A stretch of 64,000 bases of DNA from Nocardioides marmorisolisilvae. Its GTDB lineage: Bacteria; Actinomycetota; Actinomycetes; Propionibacteriales; Nocardioidaceae. Shown one piece after another: positions 42,174-51,403 of the stretch. A model generated the notes under the pieces. That model saw only the letters and a list, made by a program, of their open reading frames with translations, was not told the DNA's origin and ran no database searches. A program made the position numbers and the translations under genes. Every line of letters begins with the position of its first letter. Within the stretch, counting starts at the first letter, position 1. The stretch spans positions 2,728,001-2,792,000 of the forward strand of contig NZ_CP134227.1 in assembly GCF_031656915.1 (NCBI RefSeq). The letters are read 5' to 3'.

Positions 42174-42740
42174 CGACCTGAGCCGGGCTCCGACGGTGGT
42201 GGTCGGCACCTGGTTGGCGCCGATCGAGGCGCGCTCATCGGCGCTGATGCCGGCGGCCTCGAGGATCCGCTGCACGGTCGCGTCCTTGCCGGCGCCGTAC
42301 TCGTAGATGTCGGCCGCGCGGGCGCCGACACGCTTCTTGACGGCGGCGTACTCGTCCCGCAGGGCCGGGTCGGCGCGGAGCACCTCGCGGACGGCGAGAT
42401 GGTTCCGCAGCGACAGCGAGCCGTCGACGATGACGTACGTGTTGGTTCCGGCGAGCCGTTCTGGCGCATGGAAGGCCCACCGCTGCGGGATTCCGAGCTC
42501 GCCGCGAGGCTCGAACCCGAGCCCGACCAGCACCGCACTCGCTGCGCCGACGTGCTCGGCGGCGACGATGATGTCGCAGTCGATCACCGGCTTCGCGGCC
42601 AGTCCCGGAACCGACGTGCTCCCGACGTGCTCGATCGCCCGCACGGGTACGTCGGCGGCGGCCATCGCGGCGGCGTACTCGTCGCGGAGCCGCTCGAACC
42701 GTTCCGCCCAGGCAGGGTCCCAGTCGACGACCTCGATCAC
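42171..42740 (-). CDS. GrpB family nucleotidyltransferase-like protein
   Basis: 189 residues. The family pattern is complete: VDWDPAWAERFERLRDEYA, AIEHVGSTSVPGLAAKPVID and LSLRNHLAVREVLRADPALR. GrpB proteins have a nucleotidyltransferase-like fold and no settled function; the Gly-Ser-Thr-Ser motif and the Asp pair after AKPVID would be the active site. The start at 42740 is a GTG 6 nt after a TACCCT hexamer. Confidence 0.85.
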   Translation of the reverse strand: MIEVVDWDPAWAERFERLRDEYAAAMAAADVPVRAIEHVGSTSVPGLAAKPVIDCDIIVAAEHVGAASAVLVGLGFEPRGELGIPQRWAFHAPERLAGTNTYVIVDGSLSLRNHLAVREVLRADPALRDEYAAVKKRVGARAADIYEYGAGKDATVQRILEAAGISADERASIGANQVPTTTVGARLRS

Positions 42741-42746
42741 GCGGTC

Positions 42747-42752
42747 AGGGTA
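42747..42752 (-). promoter_or_regulatory. -10 hexamer TACCCT of the grpB-like gene
   Basis: TACCCT on the minus strand lies 6 nt before the GTG at 42740, without a ribosome binding site. Confidence 0.5.
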
Positions 42753-42790
42753 CGCAGGACCCCGCTGACTGTGCCGAGGGCCGGCAGGGC

Positions 42791-44149
42791 CTAGAGGACG
42801 GCGCCGGGGTTCATGATCCCGTCGGGGTCGAGTGCGTCCTTCACCCGTCGGGTCAGCGCCATCACGTCCGGGCCGAGCTGGTCCGGCAACGCACCCTTCT
42901 TGGCCCGCCCCACCCCATGCTCGCCGGTGATGGTCCCGTCGAGGGAGATCGCCAGCGCCATCACCTCGGTGAACGCGGCGCGCGCGGCCGTGGCCGACGC
43001 CGGGTCGGCGGCGTCGTAGACCACCACGGGATGGGTGTTGCCGTCACCCGCGTGGGCGACGACCGGGATGCTGACCCCGTGGCGAGCCGCCACCGCAGCG
43101 ATCCCGTCGACGAGCGCCGGCAGCGCCGGGATCGGTACGCCGACATCCTCGAACAGCACCGCGCCCTGGTGCTCGAACGCGTGCAGCGCGATCCGCCGGG
43201 CGCTGATGAACATCTCGGCCTCGGTCGGCTCCTCGGTGCAGAACACCTCGCCGGCTCCGGCGTGGGCACAGGCCTGCCGCATCGTCTCGAGCTCCCCGGC
43301 GCGGGCGTCGCCGGCCATGTCGGACTGGGCAATCAGCAGCGCGCCGGTCGCCCGGTCCAGCCCGTGCGGCTGGTAGTCCTCGACGGCGTTGATCGACGCA
43401 TGGTCCATCAGCTCCATCATCGAGGGACGGAGCCGGGAGCGGATGGCCACCACGGCCTGCGATGCGGTGTTCATCGAGTCGAACGTCGCGACCAGGGTGG
43501 CCGGTGCGCCCTGCGCCGGCACCAGCCGCAGGATCGCGCGGGTGACGATGCCCAGCGTGCCTTCGCTACCGACGAACAGCTTGAGCAGCGACAGCCCGGC
43601 CACGTCCTTGATCCGCCTGCCGCCCAGCGTCACCAGGGTGCCGTCGGCCAGGACCACGTCGAGGCCGAGCACATAGTCGGTGGTGACGCCGTACTTCACA
43701 CAGCACAGGCCACCCGCGTTGGTCGCGACGTTGCCCCCGATCGAGCAGATCTCGTACGACGACGGGTCCGGCGGGTACCACAGGCCGTGCTGTGCGGCGG
43801 CCTGCTTCACCTCGACGTTCAACGCGCCGGGCTCGACGACCGCAACCTGGCAGGCCGTGTCGATCTCGATCGCACGCATCCGCTCCACGCAGACGACGAT
43901 GCCGCCGGTTACCGCCGACGAGCCGCCCGACAGCCCCGTCCCTGCGCCGCGCGGTACGACGGGGACGCGGTGGGCGGCGGCCCACCGGACCGCGGCCTGC
44001 ACATCGCCCACCGACCCCGCCCGCACCACTGCCGCCGGACTCCCGGCGGAGCCGTCGTCGGCGAAGTCGTGCGCGTAGCGCTCCATCGCCACCGGCTCGG
44101 TCAGCAGGACGCCGTCGGGGAGCGCCTCACGCAGCGCGGAGAGGTCCAT
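42791..44149 (-). CDS. FAD-binding oxidoreductase, GlcD/D-lactate dehydrogenase type
   Basis: 452 residues of the vanillyl-alcohol-oxidase fold. The FAD pyrophosphate site is VVPRGAGTGLSGGSSAVTGG, followed by GGNVATNAGGLCCVKYGVTT and GSEGTLGIVTRAILRL. The C-terminal substrate domain has VVAHAGDGNTHPVVVYD and GTITGEHGVGRAKKGAL with catalytic His residues. Family members oxidise glycolate, D-lactate or D-2-hydroxyglutarate. No glcE or glcF partner is adjacent. ATG at 44149 is chosen; a TTG at 44161 is an in-frame alternative. Confidence 0.9.
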   Translation of the reverse strand: MDLSALREALPDGVLLTEPVAMERYAHDFADDGSAGSPAAVVRAGSVGDVQAAVRWAAAHRVPVVPRGAGTGLSGGSSAVTGGIVVCVERMRAIEIDTACQVAVVEPGALNVEVKQAAAQHGLWYPPDPSSYEICSIGGNVATNAGGLCCVKYGVTTDYVLGLDVVLADGTLVTLGGRRIKDVAGLSLLKLFVGSEGTLGIVTRAILRLVPAQGAPATLVATFDSMNTASQAVVAIRSRLRPSMMELMDHASINAVEDYQPHGLDRATGALLIAQSDMAGDARAGELETMRQACAHAGAGEVFCTEEPTEAEMFISARRIALHAFEHQGAVLFEDVGVPIPALPALVDGIAAVAARHGVSIPVVAHAGDGNTHPVVVYDAADPASATAARAAFTEVMALAISLDGTITGEHGVGRAKKGALPDQLGPDVMALTRRVKDALDPDGIMNPGAVL

Positions 44150-44182
44150 GGGACCACTCAACCACCGATCAGGTGGCCGCGA

Positions 44183-45730
44183 TCAGTGCATCGGCACCGG
44201 TGCGCCCGCGGGAGCCTCGATCTTCGTGCGCGGCAGGAAGAACGCGGGGATCAGGCAGCATCCCACCAACACGGTCGCCACGGTGAAGACACTGCCGTAG
44301 GACAGGCCCATGTCGTGCAACGCCCGGGGGATCACATCCTTGTTGCCGGCCGCCATCCGACCGATCGAACTGTGGCTGTTCAGCGCGCTGGTGAGCAGCA
44401 CCGAGAACAGCGCTGTGCCGATCGAGGCGGCCACCTGCTGGGTGATGTTCATCAGCGTGGACCCACGCGCGATGCTCGCGTCGGTGAGCTTGGCCAGTGC
44501 CGCGCTCATGATCGGCATCATCGTCGCGCCCATCCCCAGACCCATGATCACCAGCCCGGTGAGCAGGAAGGCGTAGGAGTCGTGCGAGCCGACGAAGGCG
44601 AAGAAGCCCATCCCGACGACGTCGAGCACCAGGCCGGTGAGGACCACCTTGCCGGGCCCGATCTTGTCGGCGAGGACACCGGCGATCGGCATGGTCAGCA
44701 TCGCACCGAAGCCCTGCGGGGCCAGCAGCCAGCCGGACTTCAACGGGCTGTCGCCATGCACCTGCTGGAAGTAGAGCGGGAAGAGCAGGGTGGCGCCGAA
44801 GAAGGCCATCGCGAACAGCGCCATCGCGATCACCGCGATGGTGATCTCCCGGTGCGCGAACAGCCTCAGGTCGACGAGCGGGTGGATGTTGGCCTTGCGC
44901 AGCGCCCACGGCACGAAGGCGATGATCAGCACGACCCCGATCAGCGCGGTGATCCAGACCCGGTCGGAGAGATACATCCCGAGCACGTGCCAGCCCTCGT
45001 GCTTCTGCTGCGCCTCGGGGATCGACGACACGCCGAAGAGGAAGAGCGCGAGGCCGGGAGAGAGCAACAGCATGCCGACCCAGTCGAAGGTCTCCGACGG
45101 AGAGACGTCGTCCTTGGGCAGCACCACCCACGAGTAGACCACCGCGATGGCGCCGATCGGGGCGTTGATCAGGAAGATCCAGTGCCAACTGGCGATGTCG
45201 ATCAGCCAGCCGCCGAGGATCGGGCCGAAGATCGGGCCGAGCAGCATCGGGATGCCGAGCACCGCCATCACCCGGCCGACCCGCTCCGGGCCGGCCGCGC
45301 GGGTCAGGATCGTCATGCCCAGCGGCATCAACATGCCGCCACCGAGGCCCTGGAGCACGCGGAAGGTGACCAGCATCTCCAGGGACGACGCGGTCGAGCA
45401 GAGCACCGAGCCGGCGACGAACAGCACCAGCGCGAGCAGATAGAGGCGCTTCGTGCCGAAGCGGTCGGCCGCCCAGCCGGTCAGCGGGATCACGGTGGCC
45501 AGGGCCAGCGTGTAGCCGGTCATCGTCCAGGCCACCTGCGCCGGCGTGGCGCTGAAGACGTCCTGGAAGGTACGCAGGCCGACGGAGACGACGGTGATGT
45601 CGAGGATCGACATGATGGCGCCGAGGACGACGACGCCGGCGGTGATCAGGACCTTGGCGTCGAGCTTGTCGTCGGCGGAAGCGGGCTTGTCCGCCGGGTG
45701 GGGCGGATCCTGGAGCAAGTCTGTGGACAC
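44183..45730 (-). CDS. MFS multidrug transporter, DHA2 (EmrB/QacA) type, 14 helices
   Basis: 515 residues with about 14 membrane helices. Motif C/antiporter region appears as GIPMLLGPIFGPILGGWLID, and motif A as LTGWAADRFGTKRLYLLALV. The DHA2 hallmark in helix 1 is MSILDITVVSVGLRTF. It probably expels hydrophobic drugs or metabolites by proton antiport; no regulator gene is adjacent. GTG at 45730 starts VSTDLLQDPP. Upstream, TACTAT ends 8 nt before the GTG and could be the -10 of a leaderless transcript. Confidence 0.9.
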   Translation of the reverse strand: MSTDLLQDPPHPADKPASADDKLDAKVLITAGVVVLGAIMSILDITVVSVGLRTFQDVFSATPAQVAWTMTGYTLALATVIPLTGWAADRFGTKRLYLLALVLFVAGSVLCSTASSLEMLVTFRVLQGLGGGMLMPLGMTILTRAAGPERVGRVMAVLGIPMLLGPIFGPILGGWLIDIASWHWIFLINAPIGAIAVVYSWVVLPKDDVSPSETFDWVGMLLLSPGLALFLFGVSSIPEAQQKHEGWHVLGMYLSDRVWITALIGVVLIIAFVPWALRKANIHPLVDLRLFAHREITIAVIAMALFAMAFFGATLLFPLYFQQVHGDSPLKSGWLLAPQGFGAMLTMPIAGVLADKIGPGKVVLTGLVLDVVGMGFFAFVGSHDSYAFLLTGLVIMGLGMGATMMPIMSAALAKLTDASIARGSTLMNITQQVAASIGTALFSVLLTSALNSHSSIGRMAAGNKDVIPRALHDMGLSYGSVFTVATVLVGCCLIPAFFLPRTKIEAPAGAPVPMH

Positions 45731-45839
45731 GAGACCCAATAGTACGGATCCGTTCCATCTGTGCCCACCGAATTTCCGCATTTTCGGACCCGCCGGTCCG
45801 TGTCCTGCGTCACGGTCCGGGTCGGCACCGGGCTGGGGG

Positions 45840-47153
45840 TCAGTCGGCGCGCCGTACCGCCACGGCGCCGATGTTGGTGGCGACCACGAGCAGGCTGCCG
45901 GCGACCGTCAGCTGGTAGGGCCAGAAGCTGGTGTTGATGCCGTCGATCGGCAACGCATAGGAGCGCAGTCGTCCGGTGCGCGTGTCGAGCGTGCGCAACG
46001 CGGTCGTGGTGCCCAGGAGCAGGTGGTGCGCGTCGATCATCGGCTGGGCGTCGAGCGCGAACCCGTAGGGGAACAGCTGTCCGCCGGTCCCGTGACCCAC
46101 CGAGGGGTACGGCGTCCGCCAGGCCCGGCGACCCGTCGTCGGGTCGATCCCCTCCAGCCCACGGTCGGTGCGCAGCACCAGCATGCCTCCGGCCAGGGCG
46201 ACGTCGGCGTTGGTGCCGGCCGGGGCGGGCGTCGTCCAGACCTGTCGGCCGCGGCGGTCCAGGGCCACCAGCCGCAGGGCCGTCCCGTCGGCCTGCTCGA
46301 GCAGCAGCCGGCCGGCCGAGACGCCGACGACGTGGACCTCCAGGCCGTCGCCCCACGCCCAGCCGGGGCGCCCCGTCGCCTCGTCGAAACCCCGCAGAGC
46401 CGGGCCCGAGGGCGCCGGGACGTCCGCGTCCCCCAGCTCGTACGACGGACGACCGCCGGCCACGCCGACCCCGTCGCCGAGGTCGCCGAGGAAGTCACCG
46501 CGATCGATGCCGGTCAGGGTCCGGGTCCACCGGGCCGACCCATCGTCGCCGCGGATCCGGCTGAGCGTGCCGGCTGGACCGGGCGCGTCGGCGAGCACCA
46601 GCAGGTCGCCGCCGGGCAGCGCGGCCGTGCCCAGCGGATCGGCGTACCGCGTGGGCACCTCGCCCACCGACGCGCACCACAGCCGCCGCCCGTCGGCCAG
46701 CGAGTACGACGACACCTGCAGCGGTCGGTCCTTCGCCAGCTCCAGCTCGAAGAAGTGCGTCGCGTCGGCGTCCCACGCGTGCTGCAGCTGCGCCTGACGC
46801 AGGCCCCAGCGCGGCCGCAGGTCGGCGCCCAGGAAGCCGACCACCGCATTGCCCTTGGTCCACGCGGCGAGCCGTCCGGGCAGCGCCCCCACCGTGAGCC
46901 ACTGGCCGTAGTCGTAGCCCACGGCGCCGACCACCCGTCCGAACGGCATCCGGTCCAGCGCGCCGGCGAGTCGACCCAGACGGCCGGCGGCCGGCGGCGC
47001 CTCGAACACCCGCGGGACCTCGCTGGCCCCGACCCGGGCCTCGTCCCCACCACAGCCCGGCCCGTCGAGGTGACGGACGACGAGCACCACCGCGACCGCG
47101 ACGAGGACGGCCAGCGCGACGCCGGCGGCGACCCAGCGCCGACCGGCGTTCAC
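45840..47153 (-). CDS. Membrane-anchored beta-propeller (PQQ-like repeat) protein
   Basis: 437 residues. One N-terminal helix (WVAAGVALAVLVAVAVVLVV) anchors an extracytoplasmic domain with repeated Trp/Gly blades such as YSLADGRRLWCASVGEVPTR, DDGSARWTRTLTG, DRRGRQVWTTPAPAGT and DPTTGRRAWRTPYPSVG, the pattern of PQQ-like propellers (BamB-type folds). There is no evidence for cofactor binding or for an enzyme. The GTG overlaps the stop of the M13 peptidase gene (GTGA), so the two are co-translated and may work together outside the membrane. Confidence 0.8.
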   Translation of the reverse strand: MNAGRRWVAAGVALAVLVAVAVVLVVRHLDGPGCGGDEARVGASEVPRVFEAPPAAGRLGRLAGALDRMPFGRVVGAVGYDYGQWLTVGALPGRLAAWTKGNAVVGFLGADLRPRWGLRQAQLQHAWDADATHFFELELAKDRPLQVSSYSLADGRRLWCASVGEVPTRYADPLGTAALPGGDLLVLADAPGPAGTLSRIRGDDGSARWTRTLTGIDRGDFLGDLGDGVGVAGGRPSYELGDADVPAPSGPALRGFDEATGRPGWAWGDGLEVHVVGVSAGRLLLEQADGTALRLVALDRRGRQVWTTPAPAGTNADVALAGGMLVLRTDRGLEGIDPTTGRRAWRTPYPSVGHGTGGQLFPYGFALDAQPMIDAHHLLLGTTTALRTLDTRTGRLRSYALPIDGINTSFWPYQLTVAGSLLVVATNIGAVAVRRAD

Positions 47154-49105
47154 CAGATGCGCACGCGTTGGTCGGGGTCGAGCCACAGGCCGTCGCCGGC
47201 GGCGGTGTCGAACGCTTCGTGGAACTCGTCGAGGTTGCGCGCGATGTTGGCGCGGAACTCCGCGGGGCTGTGCGGGTCGGTAGTGAGGTACTGCAGGGCG
47301 AGCTCCTTGCGACGCTTGGTCCGCCAGCAGTGCGACCAGTTGAGGAACAGCGTGCGCCGCTCCTCGACATCCGCGCTCCCGCCCCGTGAGATCAGGTACG
47401 CCTTGTGGGCGATGGTCAGGCCACCGAGGTCCCCGATGTTCTCGCCGACCGTCAACGCCCCGTTCACGTGCTCGCCGGGCAGGTCGCGCGGCTCGTAGCC
47501 GTCGTACTGCTCGATCAGCGCCTTGGACTTCTTCTCGAAGGCGGCCTTGTCGTCCGCGCTCCACCAGTCGTTGAGGTTGCCGTGCCCGTCGTACTGGGCG
47601 CCCTGGTCGTCGAACCCGTGGCCGATCTCGTGCCCGATGACCGCGCCGATGCCGCCGTAGTTCTCGGCCGACTCGGCGTCGGGCGCGAAGAAGGGCCGCT
47701 GCAGGATCCCGGCCGGGAAGCAGATCTCGTTGGTGCCGGGGTTGTAGTAGGCGTTCACCGTCTGCGGCAGCATGAACCACTCGTCGCGGTCGACCGGCGA
47801 GCCGATCTTGCCCAGTTCACGATCGGTCTCGAACTCCGCGATCGCGACGACGTTGCCGACCAGGTCGTCACGGGAGACCTCGAGCCGCGAGTAGTCGCGC
47901 CACTTCTTGGGGTAGCCGATCTTCGGCACGAACGTCTCGAGCTTCTCGAAGGCACGCTTCTTGGTCTCGGCGGTCATCCAGTCCAGCGCCGCGATGCTCT
48001 GCCGGTAGGCCTCGAGCAGGTTCGCCACCAGAGCGTCCATCTGCTCCTTGGACTCCGGCGGGAAGTGCCGGGCGACATACTCCCGTCCGACGGCCTCCCC
48101 GAGCCCACCCTCGACCAGTGCGACTCCGCGCTTCCACCGGGCGCGCAGCTCCGGGGTCCCGGACAGCGTGCGGCCGTAGAAGTCGAAGTTCGCCTCGACG
48201 AAGTCACCGGAGAGGTACGCCGCGAGGCCCCGCACGGCCTTCGCGGAGAGGTAGGCGCGCCAGGTCTCGATCGGAGTGTCGGCCAGCACCTTCTCGAGGT
48301 GCTCGAGGTACGACGGCTGCCGAACGACCGCCTCCGCGAACGTCCCGGTAGCGGGCTCGGTGCTCCCCCCGAGCGCCCGGACATAGCCGTCGAGGTCGAA
48401 GGACGGCAGCATCGCCTTCAGCGCGTCGAGAGTGGTCAGGTTGTAGGTCTTGATCACGTCGCGGGTCTCGGCCCGCTCCCAGTGGCCCTGGGCCAGCCGG
48501 GTCTCCAGCGCCATCACGGTCTCTGCCGTGCCACGCGGGTCGGGTCGACCGGCGAGGGTGAGCAGCCGCTCGAGGTAGTCGACGTACTTGCCGCGGATCT
48601 CGGCGAACTTCTCATCGCGGTAGTAGGACTCGTCGGGGAGGCCGATGCCGCCCTGGGTGATGTTGACGATGTAGCGGTCGGAGTTGCGGTCGTCGGTGTC
48701 GACGTACGACCCGAAGATGCCGCCACCGCCACGACGCTCCCGCGCGCCGAGGAAGGCGCCCAGCTGGGACACCTCGGTCAGCGCATCGATGTCCGCGAAC
48801 GCCTGCTCCAGCGGGGCGGCTCCGAGCTGTTCGACGCGGTCCTCGTCCATGAAGCTGGCGTAGAGGTCACCGACCTTGCGCGCATCGTCAGAGCCTGAGG
48901 CCGTCGCGTCGGCGGCCAGCTCCTCGATGATCGCGCGCACCTGCGCCTCGGCTGCCTCAGCCAGCATCACGAACGGGCCCCAACTGGCCTTGTCGGCGGG
49001 GATCTCCGCGGTCGCGAGCCAGCGGCCGTTCACGTGGCCGAACAGGTCGTCCTGGGGTCGGATGTCGGGGTCCATGCCCTCGCGGGCGTCATCGAGGATG
49101 CTCAC
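47150..49105 (-). CDS. M13-family zinc metallopeptidase (neprilysin-like)
   Basis: 651 residues. The metal site is VIGHEIGHGFDDQGAQYD with the two zinc His, and the third ligand is Glu in VGENIGDLGGLTIAHKAY. The substrate-binding NAYYNPGTNEICFPAGILQ is also typical, and the C terminus ends in VRIW as in bacterial M13 proteins. No signal peptide or membrane anchor is present, so this is the cytoplasmic/actinobacterial (Zmp1-like) form. It cleaves peptides of moderate size. GTG at 49105 is 6 nt after a TAGGCT hexamer. The gene is coupled to the beta-propeller gene downstream. Confidence 0.92.
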   Translation of the reverse strand: MSILDDAREGMDPDIRPQDDLFGHVNGRWLATAEIPADKASWGPFVMLAEAAEAQVRAIIEELAADATASGSDDARKVGDLYASFMDEDRVEQLGAAPLEQAFADIDALTEVSQLGAFLGARERRGGGGIFGSYVDTDDRNSDRYIVNITQGGIGLPDESYYRDEKFAEIRGKYVDYLERLLTLAGRPDPRGTAETVMALETRLAQGHWERAETRDVIKTYNLTTLDALKAMLPSFDLDGYVRALGGSTEPATGTFAEAVVRQPSYLEHLEKVLADTPIETWRAYLSAKAVRGLAAYLSGDFVEANFDFYGRTLSGTPELRARWKRGVALVEGGLGEAVGREYVARHFPPESKEQMDALVANLLEAYRQSIAALDWMTAETKKRAFEKLETFVPKIGYPKKWRDYSRLEVSRDDLVGNVVAIAEFETDRELGKIGSPVDRDEWFMLPQTVNAYYNPGTNEICFPAGILQRPFFAPDAESAENYGGIGAVIGHEIGHGFDDQGAQYDGHGNLNDWWSADDKAAFEKKSKALIEQYDGYEPRDLPGEHVNGALTVGENIGDLGGLTIAHKAYLISRGGSADVEERRTLFLNWSHCWRTKRRKELALQYLTTDPHSPAEFRANIARNLDEFHEAFDTAAGDGLWLDPDQRVRIW

Positions 49106-49111
49106 CCGGCG

Positions 49112-49117
49112 AGCCTA
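49112..49117 (-). promoter_or_regulatory. -10 hexamer TAGGCT of the M13 peptidase gene
   Basis: TAGGCT on the minus strand is 6 nt before the GTG at 49105 and no ribosome binding site lies between them. Confidence 0.55.
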
Positions 49118-49177
49118 TAGCCCTGCTGTGCCACGCTCCGGTGCCACAGGGCGACACCAGAGCGCGGCACAGCGCGC

Positions 49178-49183
49178 TAGCGT
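49178..49183 (+). promoter_or_regulatory. -10 hexamer TAGCGT of the small gene at 49191
   Basis: TAGCGT is 7 nt before the GTG at 49191. Confidence 0.4.
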
Positions 49184-49190
49184 CGGCGGG

Positions 49191-49427
49191 GTGTTGATCT
49201 GTCGCATCCTGGGACACCGCATGGCCTTCACTGCCGAGGGCGACACGATGCGCTGGTCATGCGAGCGCGGCTGCGGAGAGAGCGGCGCGAAGCAGTACGC
49301 CACCGCCTCGGACGCGCAGCGGTACGCCGCCGCCCTCGACCGGCGCGCCACCGACGACCTGGGCCGGCGCGCACCGCTGCTCGGGCTCTTCCCCCTGCGG
49401 GTCTGGCACCGGCTCCGCAACCGCTGA
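49191..49427 (+). CDS. Small Cys-containing protein of unknown function
   Basis: 78 residues, starting VLICRILGHRMAFTAEGDTM followed by RWSCERGCGESGAKQYATAS. The spacing of Cys/His (Cys-Arg-x-x-Gly-His, then CERGC) resembles a small zinc ribbon. It is basic in the C-terminal third (VWHRLRNR). It is supported by the GTG with a -10 hexamer at leaderless spacing and by codon use. No characterised relative is recognised. It sits alone between the divergent M13 gene and the MFS gene. Confidence 0.6.
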   Translation: MLICRILGHRMAFTAEGDTMRWSCERGCGESGAKQYATASDAQRYAAALDRRATDDLGRRAPLLGLFPLRVWHRLRNR

Positions 49428-49518
49428 CCCCGTCGGCACACCGCCGGTGACGGTGCCGACTCGCATGGATTCGGCGTCGGACGGGAACATCCCCTGCACA
49501 CGAGGGAAAGGGGACCCG

Positions 49519-51000
49519 ATGAGCGCCGACGTCCAGACCGGGACGATCTCCACGCGCATCCCGGCCCGTCTCGACCGGCTACCCTGGTCGAGGTTCCACT
49601 GGATGGTGGTCGTCGGCCTGGGCAGCGTCTGGATCCTCGACGGCCTCGAGGTCACCATGGTCGGCAGCGTCGCCGCCCGGATGACCGAGAAGGGCGGCAT
49701 CGCCATCAGTGCCGGGCAGATCGGCACCGCCGCCGGCATCTACGTCGCCGGCGCCTGCCTGGGCGCGCTGTTCTTCGGCCAGCTCACCGACCGGTTCGGG
49801 CGGAAGAAGCTGTTCCTGATCACCCTCGGCGTCTACATCGTCGCCACCGTTGCCACCGGGTTCTCGATGTCGGTCTGGTGGTTCTACATCGCGCGGTTCT
49901 TCACCGGCTCGGGCATCGGCGGTGAGTACGCGGCGATCAACTCCGCCATCGACGAGCTGATTCCTGCCCGCGCCCGCGGCCGGGTCGACCTGGCCATCAA
50001 CGGCTCCTACTGGTTCGGCTCCGCCGGTGGCGCCGCGGTCGCGTTGCTGCTGCTCAACGTGTTCTCCGGCGACCTCGGCTGGCGGATCGCCTTCCTTCTC
50101 GGCGCCGTCCTCGGCCTGCTGATCCTCGTGGTCCGCCGACATGTCCCGGAGTCGCCGCGCTGGCTTTTCATCCACGGCCGGGAGGAGGAGGCCGAGCGGA
50201 TCGTCGACGACATCGAGGCCGGTGTCCAGGAGGAGACGAACCAGCCGCTCGAGGAGCCCGACAAGGAGCTCACCGTGCGACAGCGTGAGGCCATCCCGTT
50301 CCGGGAGATCGCCAAGGTGGCCTTCACGCTCTATCCGAAGCGCGCGGTGTTGGGCCTCGCGCTGTTCGTCGGACAGGCATTCATCTACAACGGAGTCACC
50401 TTCGACCTCGGCACCCTCTACGGCAAGTTCTACGGGCTGTCCTCCGGAATCATCCCGGTGTTCATCATCATCTGGGCGCTGGGCAACTTCGCCGGTCCGT
50501 TGCTGCTCGGTCGGTTCTTCGACACCGTCGGCCGCAAGCCGATGATCTCCGGGACCTACCTGATCTCCGCGCTGGTCACCGTGGTGTTGGCGCAGGTCTT
50601 CGTGCATCAGGTCGCTGGAGAGTGGCTGTTCCTGGCCATCCTCGTGGTCGCGTTCTTCTTCGCCTCCGCCGGCGCCAGCGCGGCGTACCTCACCGTCAGC
50701 GAGATCTTCCCGATGGAGACCCGCGCCCTGGCGATCGCGTTCTTCTACGCCATCGGTACGGCGATCGGCGGCATCTCCGGGCCGCTGCTGTTCGGCCACT
50801 TCATCGACTCCGGCAGCCGATCCCTGGTCGCGCTCGGCTTCTACATCGGCGCCGCTGTGATGGCGATCGGTGGGATCGCGGAGATGTTCCTCGGCGTCCG
50901 CGCCGAGCAGGCCACCCTCGAGGACATCGCCCAGCCGATGACCATCGCGGAGGCCGCCGAGCCCGAGGATGGTAGCGAGGGAGGTATGCAGCGTGCCTGA
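49519..51000 (+). CDS. MFS transporter, sugar/metabolite-H+ symporter type, 12 helices
   Basis: 493 residues with 12 membrane helices. The signature LTDRFGRKKLFLITLGVYI after helix 2 and RVDLAINGSYWFGSAGGAAV, VPESPRWLFIHGREEEAERI and EIFPMETRALAIAFFYAIG are typical of the sugar porter/aromatic acid-H+ symport group. A long hydrophilic central loop (about residues 215-265) is rich in Glu and contains DDIEAGVQEETNQPLEEPDK. The substrate is unknown. A ribosome binding site (GAAAGGGGA) precedes the ATG at 49519. It overlaps the small downstream gene by 8 bp. Confidence 0.88.
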   Translation: MSADVQTGTISTRIPARLDRLPWSRFHWMVVVGLGSVWILDGLEVTMVGSVAARMTEKGGIAISAGQIGTAAGIYVAGACLGALFFGQLTDRFGRKKLFLITLGVYIVATVATGFSMSVWWFYIARFFTGSGIGGEYAAINSAIDELIPARARGRVDLAINGSYWFGSAGGAAVALLLLNVFSGDLGWRIAFLLGAVLGLLILVVRRHVPESPRWLFIHGREEEAERIVDDIEAGVQEETNQPLEEPDKELTVRQREAIPFREIAKVAFTLYPKRAVLGLALFVGQAFIYNGVTFDLGTLYGKFYGLSSGIIPVFIIIWALGNFAGPLLLGRFFDTVGRKPMISGTYLISALVTVVLAQVFVHQVAGEWLFLAILVVAFFFASAGASAAYLTVSEIFPMETRALAIAFFYAIGTAIGGISGPLLFGHFIDSGSRSLVALGFYIGAAVMAIGGIAEMFLGVRAEQATLEDIAQPMTIAEAAEPEDGSEGGMQRA

Positions 51001-51403
51001 CGAGCCGTACGACGACCGACCGGACTCGGCCGAGGAGCGCGAGGCCCAGGAGAGTAAGGCCGAGGAGCGCGCCCGCGAGGAGCGGATCGCCCGCCGCCGG
51101 GAGGGCCGGGCTCCGCGCGGGATGCGTCGGTTCCGGCCCGGGCTCGCCCGCGGTGTGCCGTGGCAGCTCACGCCGCCGTCGGAGCGCGCCCAGGAGGAGG
51201 CGCTGGACCACGAGATCCAGATCATCGCCAATGCCGTCCGGGACATCGGTCCGATCACCGAGGACGAGCTTCGACGGGTCGTCGGCGCCAAGTACTGGGG
51301 ACCGGGTCGATTCCGGCCCGCCGTACGCCAGGCCGTGGCCGAGCGCGAGGTGGTCCGGCTCGACCGCAAGCGGCTCGGCCCGCCACCCGACGACGCCGGC
51401 TGA
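50993..51403 (+). CDS. Small charged protein overlapping the MFS gene, unknown function
   Basis: 136 residues. The N-terminal half is a very charged helix (SAEEREAQESKAEERAREER), followed by a basic patch (ARRREGRAPRGMRRFRPG) and a compact C-terminal domain, IQIIANAVRDIGPITEDELR and GAKYWGPGRFRPAVRQAVAE, that looks like a small winged-helix or DNA-binding fold. GTG at 50993 has AGGGAGG about 9 nt upstream inside the MFS gene. The overlap suggests co-regulation with the transporter. Confidence 0.65.
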   Translation: MPDEPYDDRPDSAEEREAQESKAEERAREERIARRREGRAPRGMRRFRPGLARGVPWQLTPPSERAQEEALDHEIQIIANAVRDIGPITEDELRRVVGAKYWGPGRFRPAVRQAVAEREVVRLDRKRLGPPPDDAG

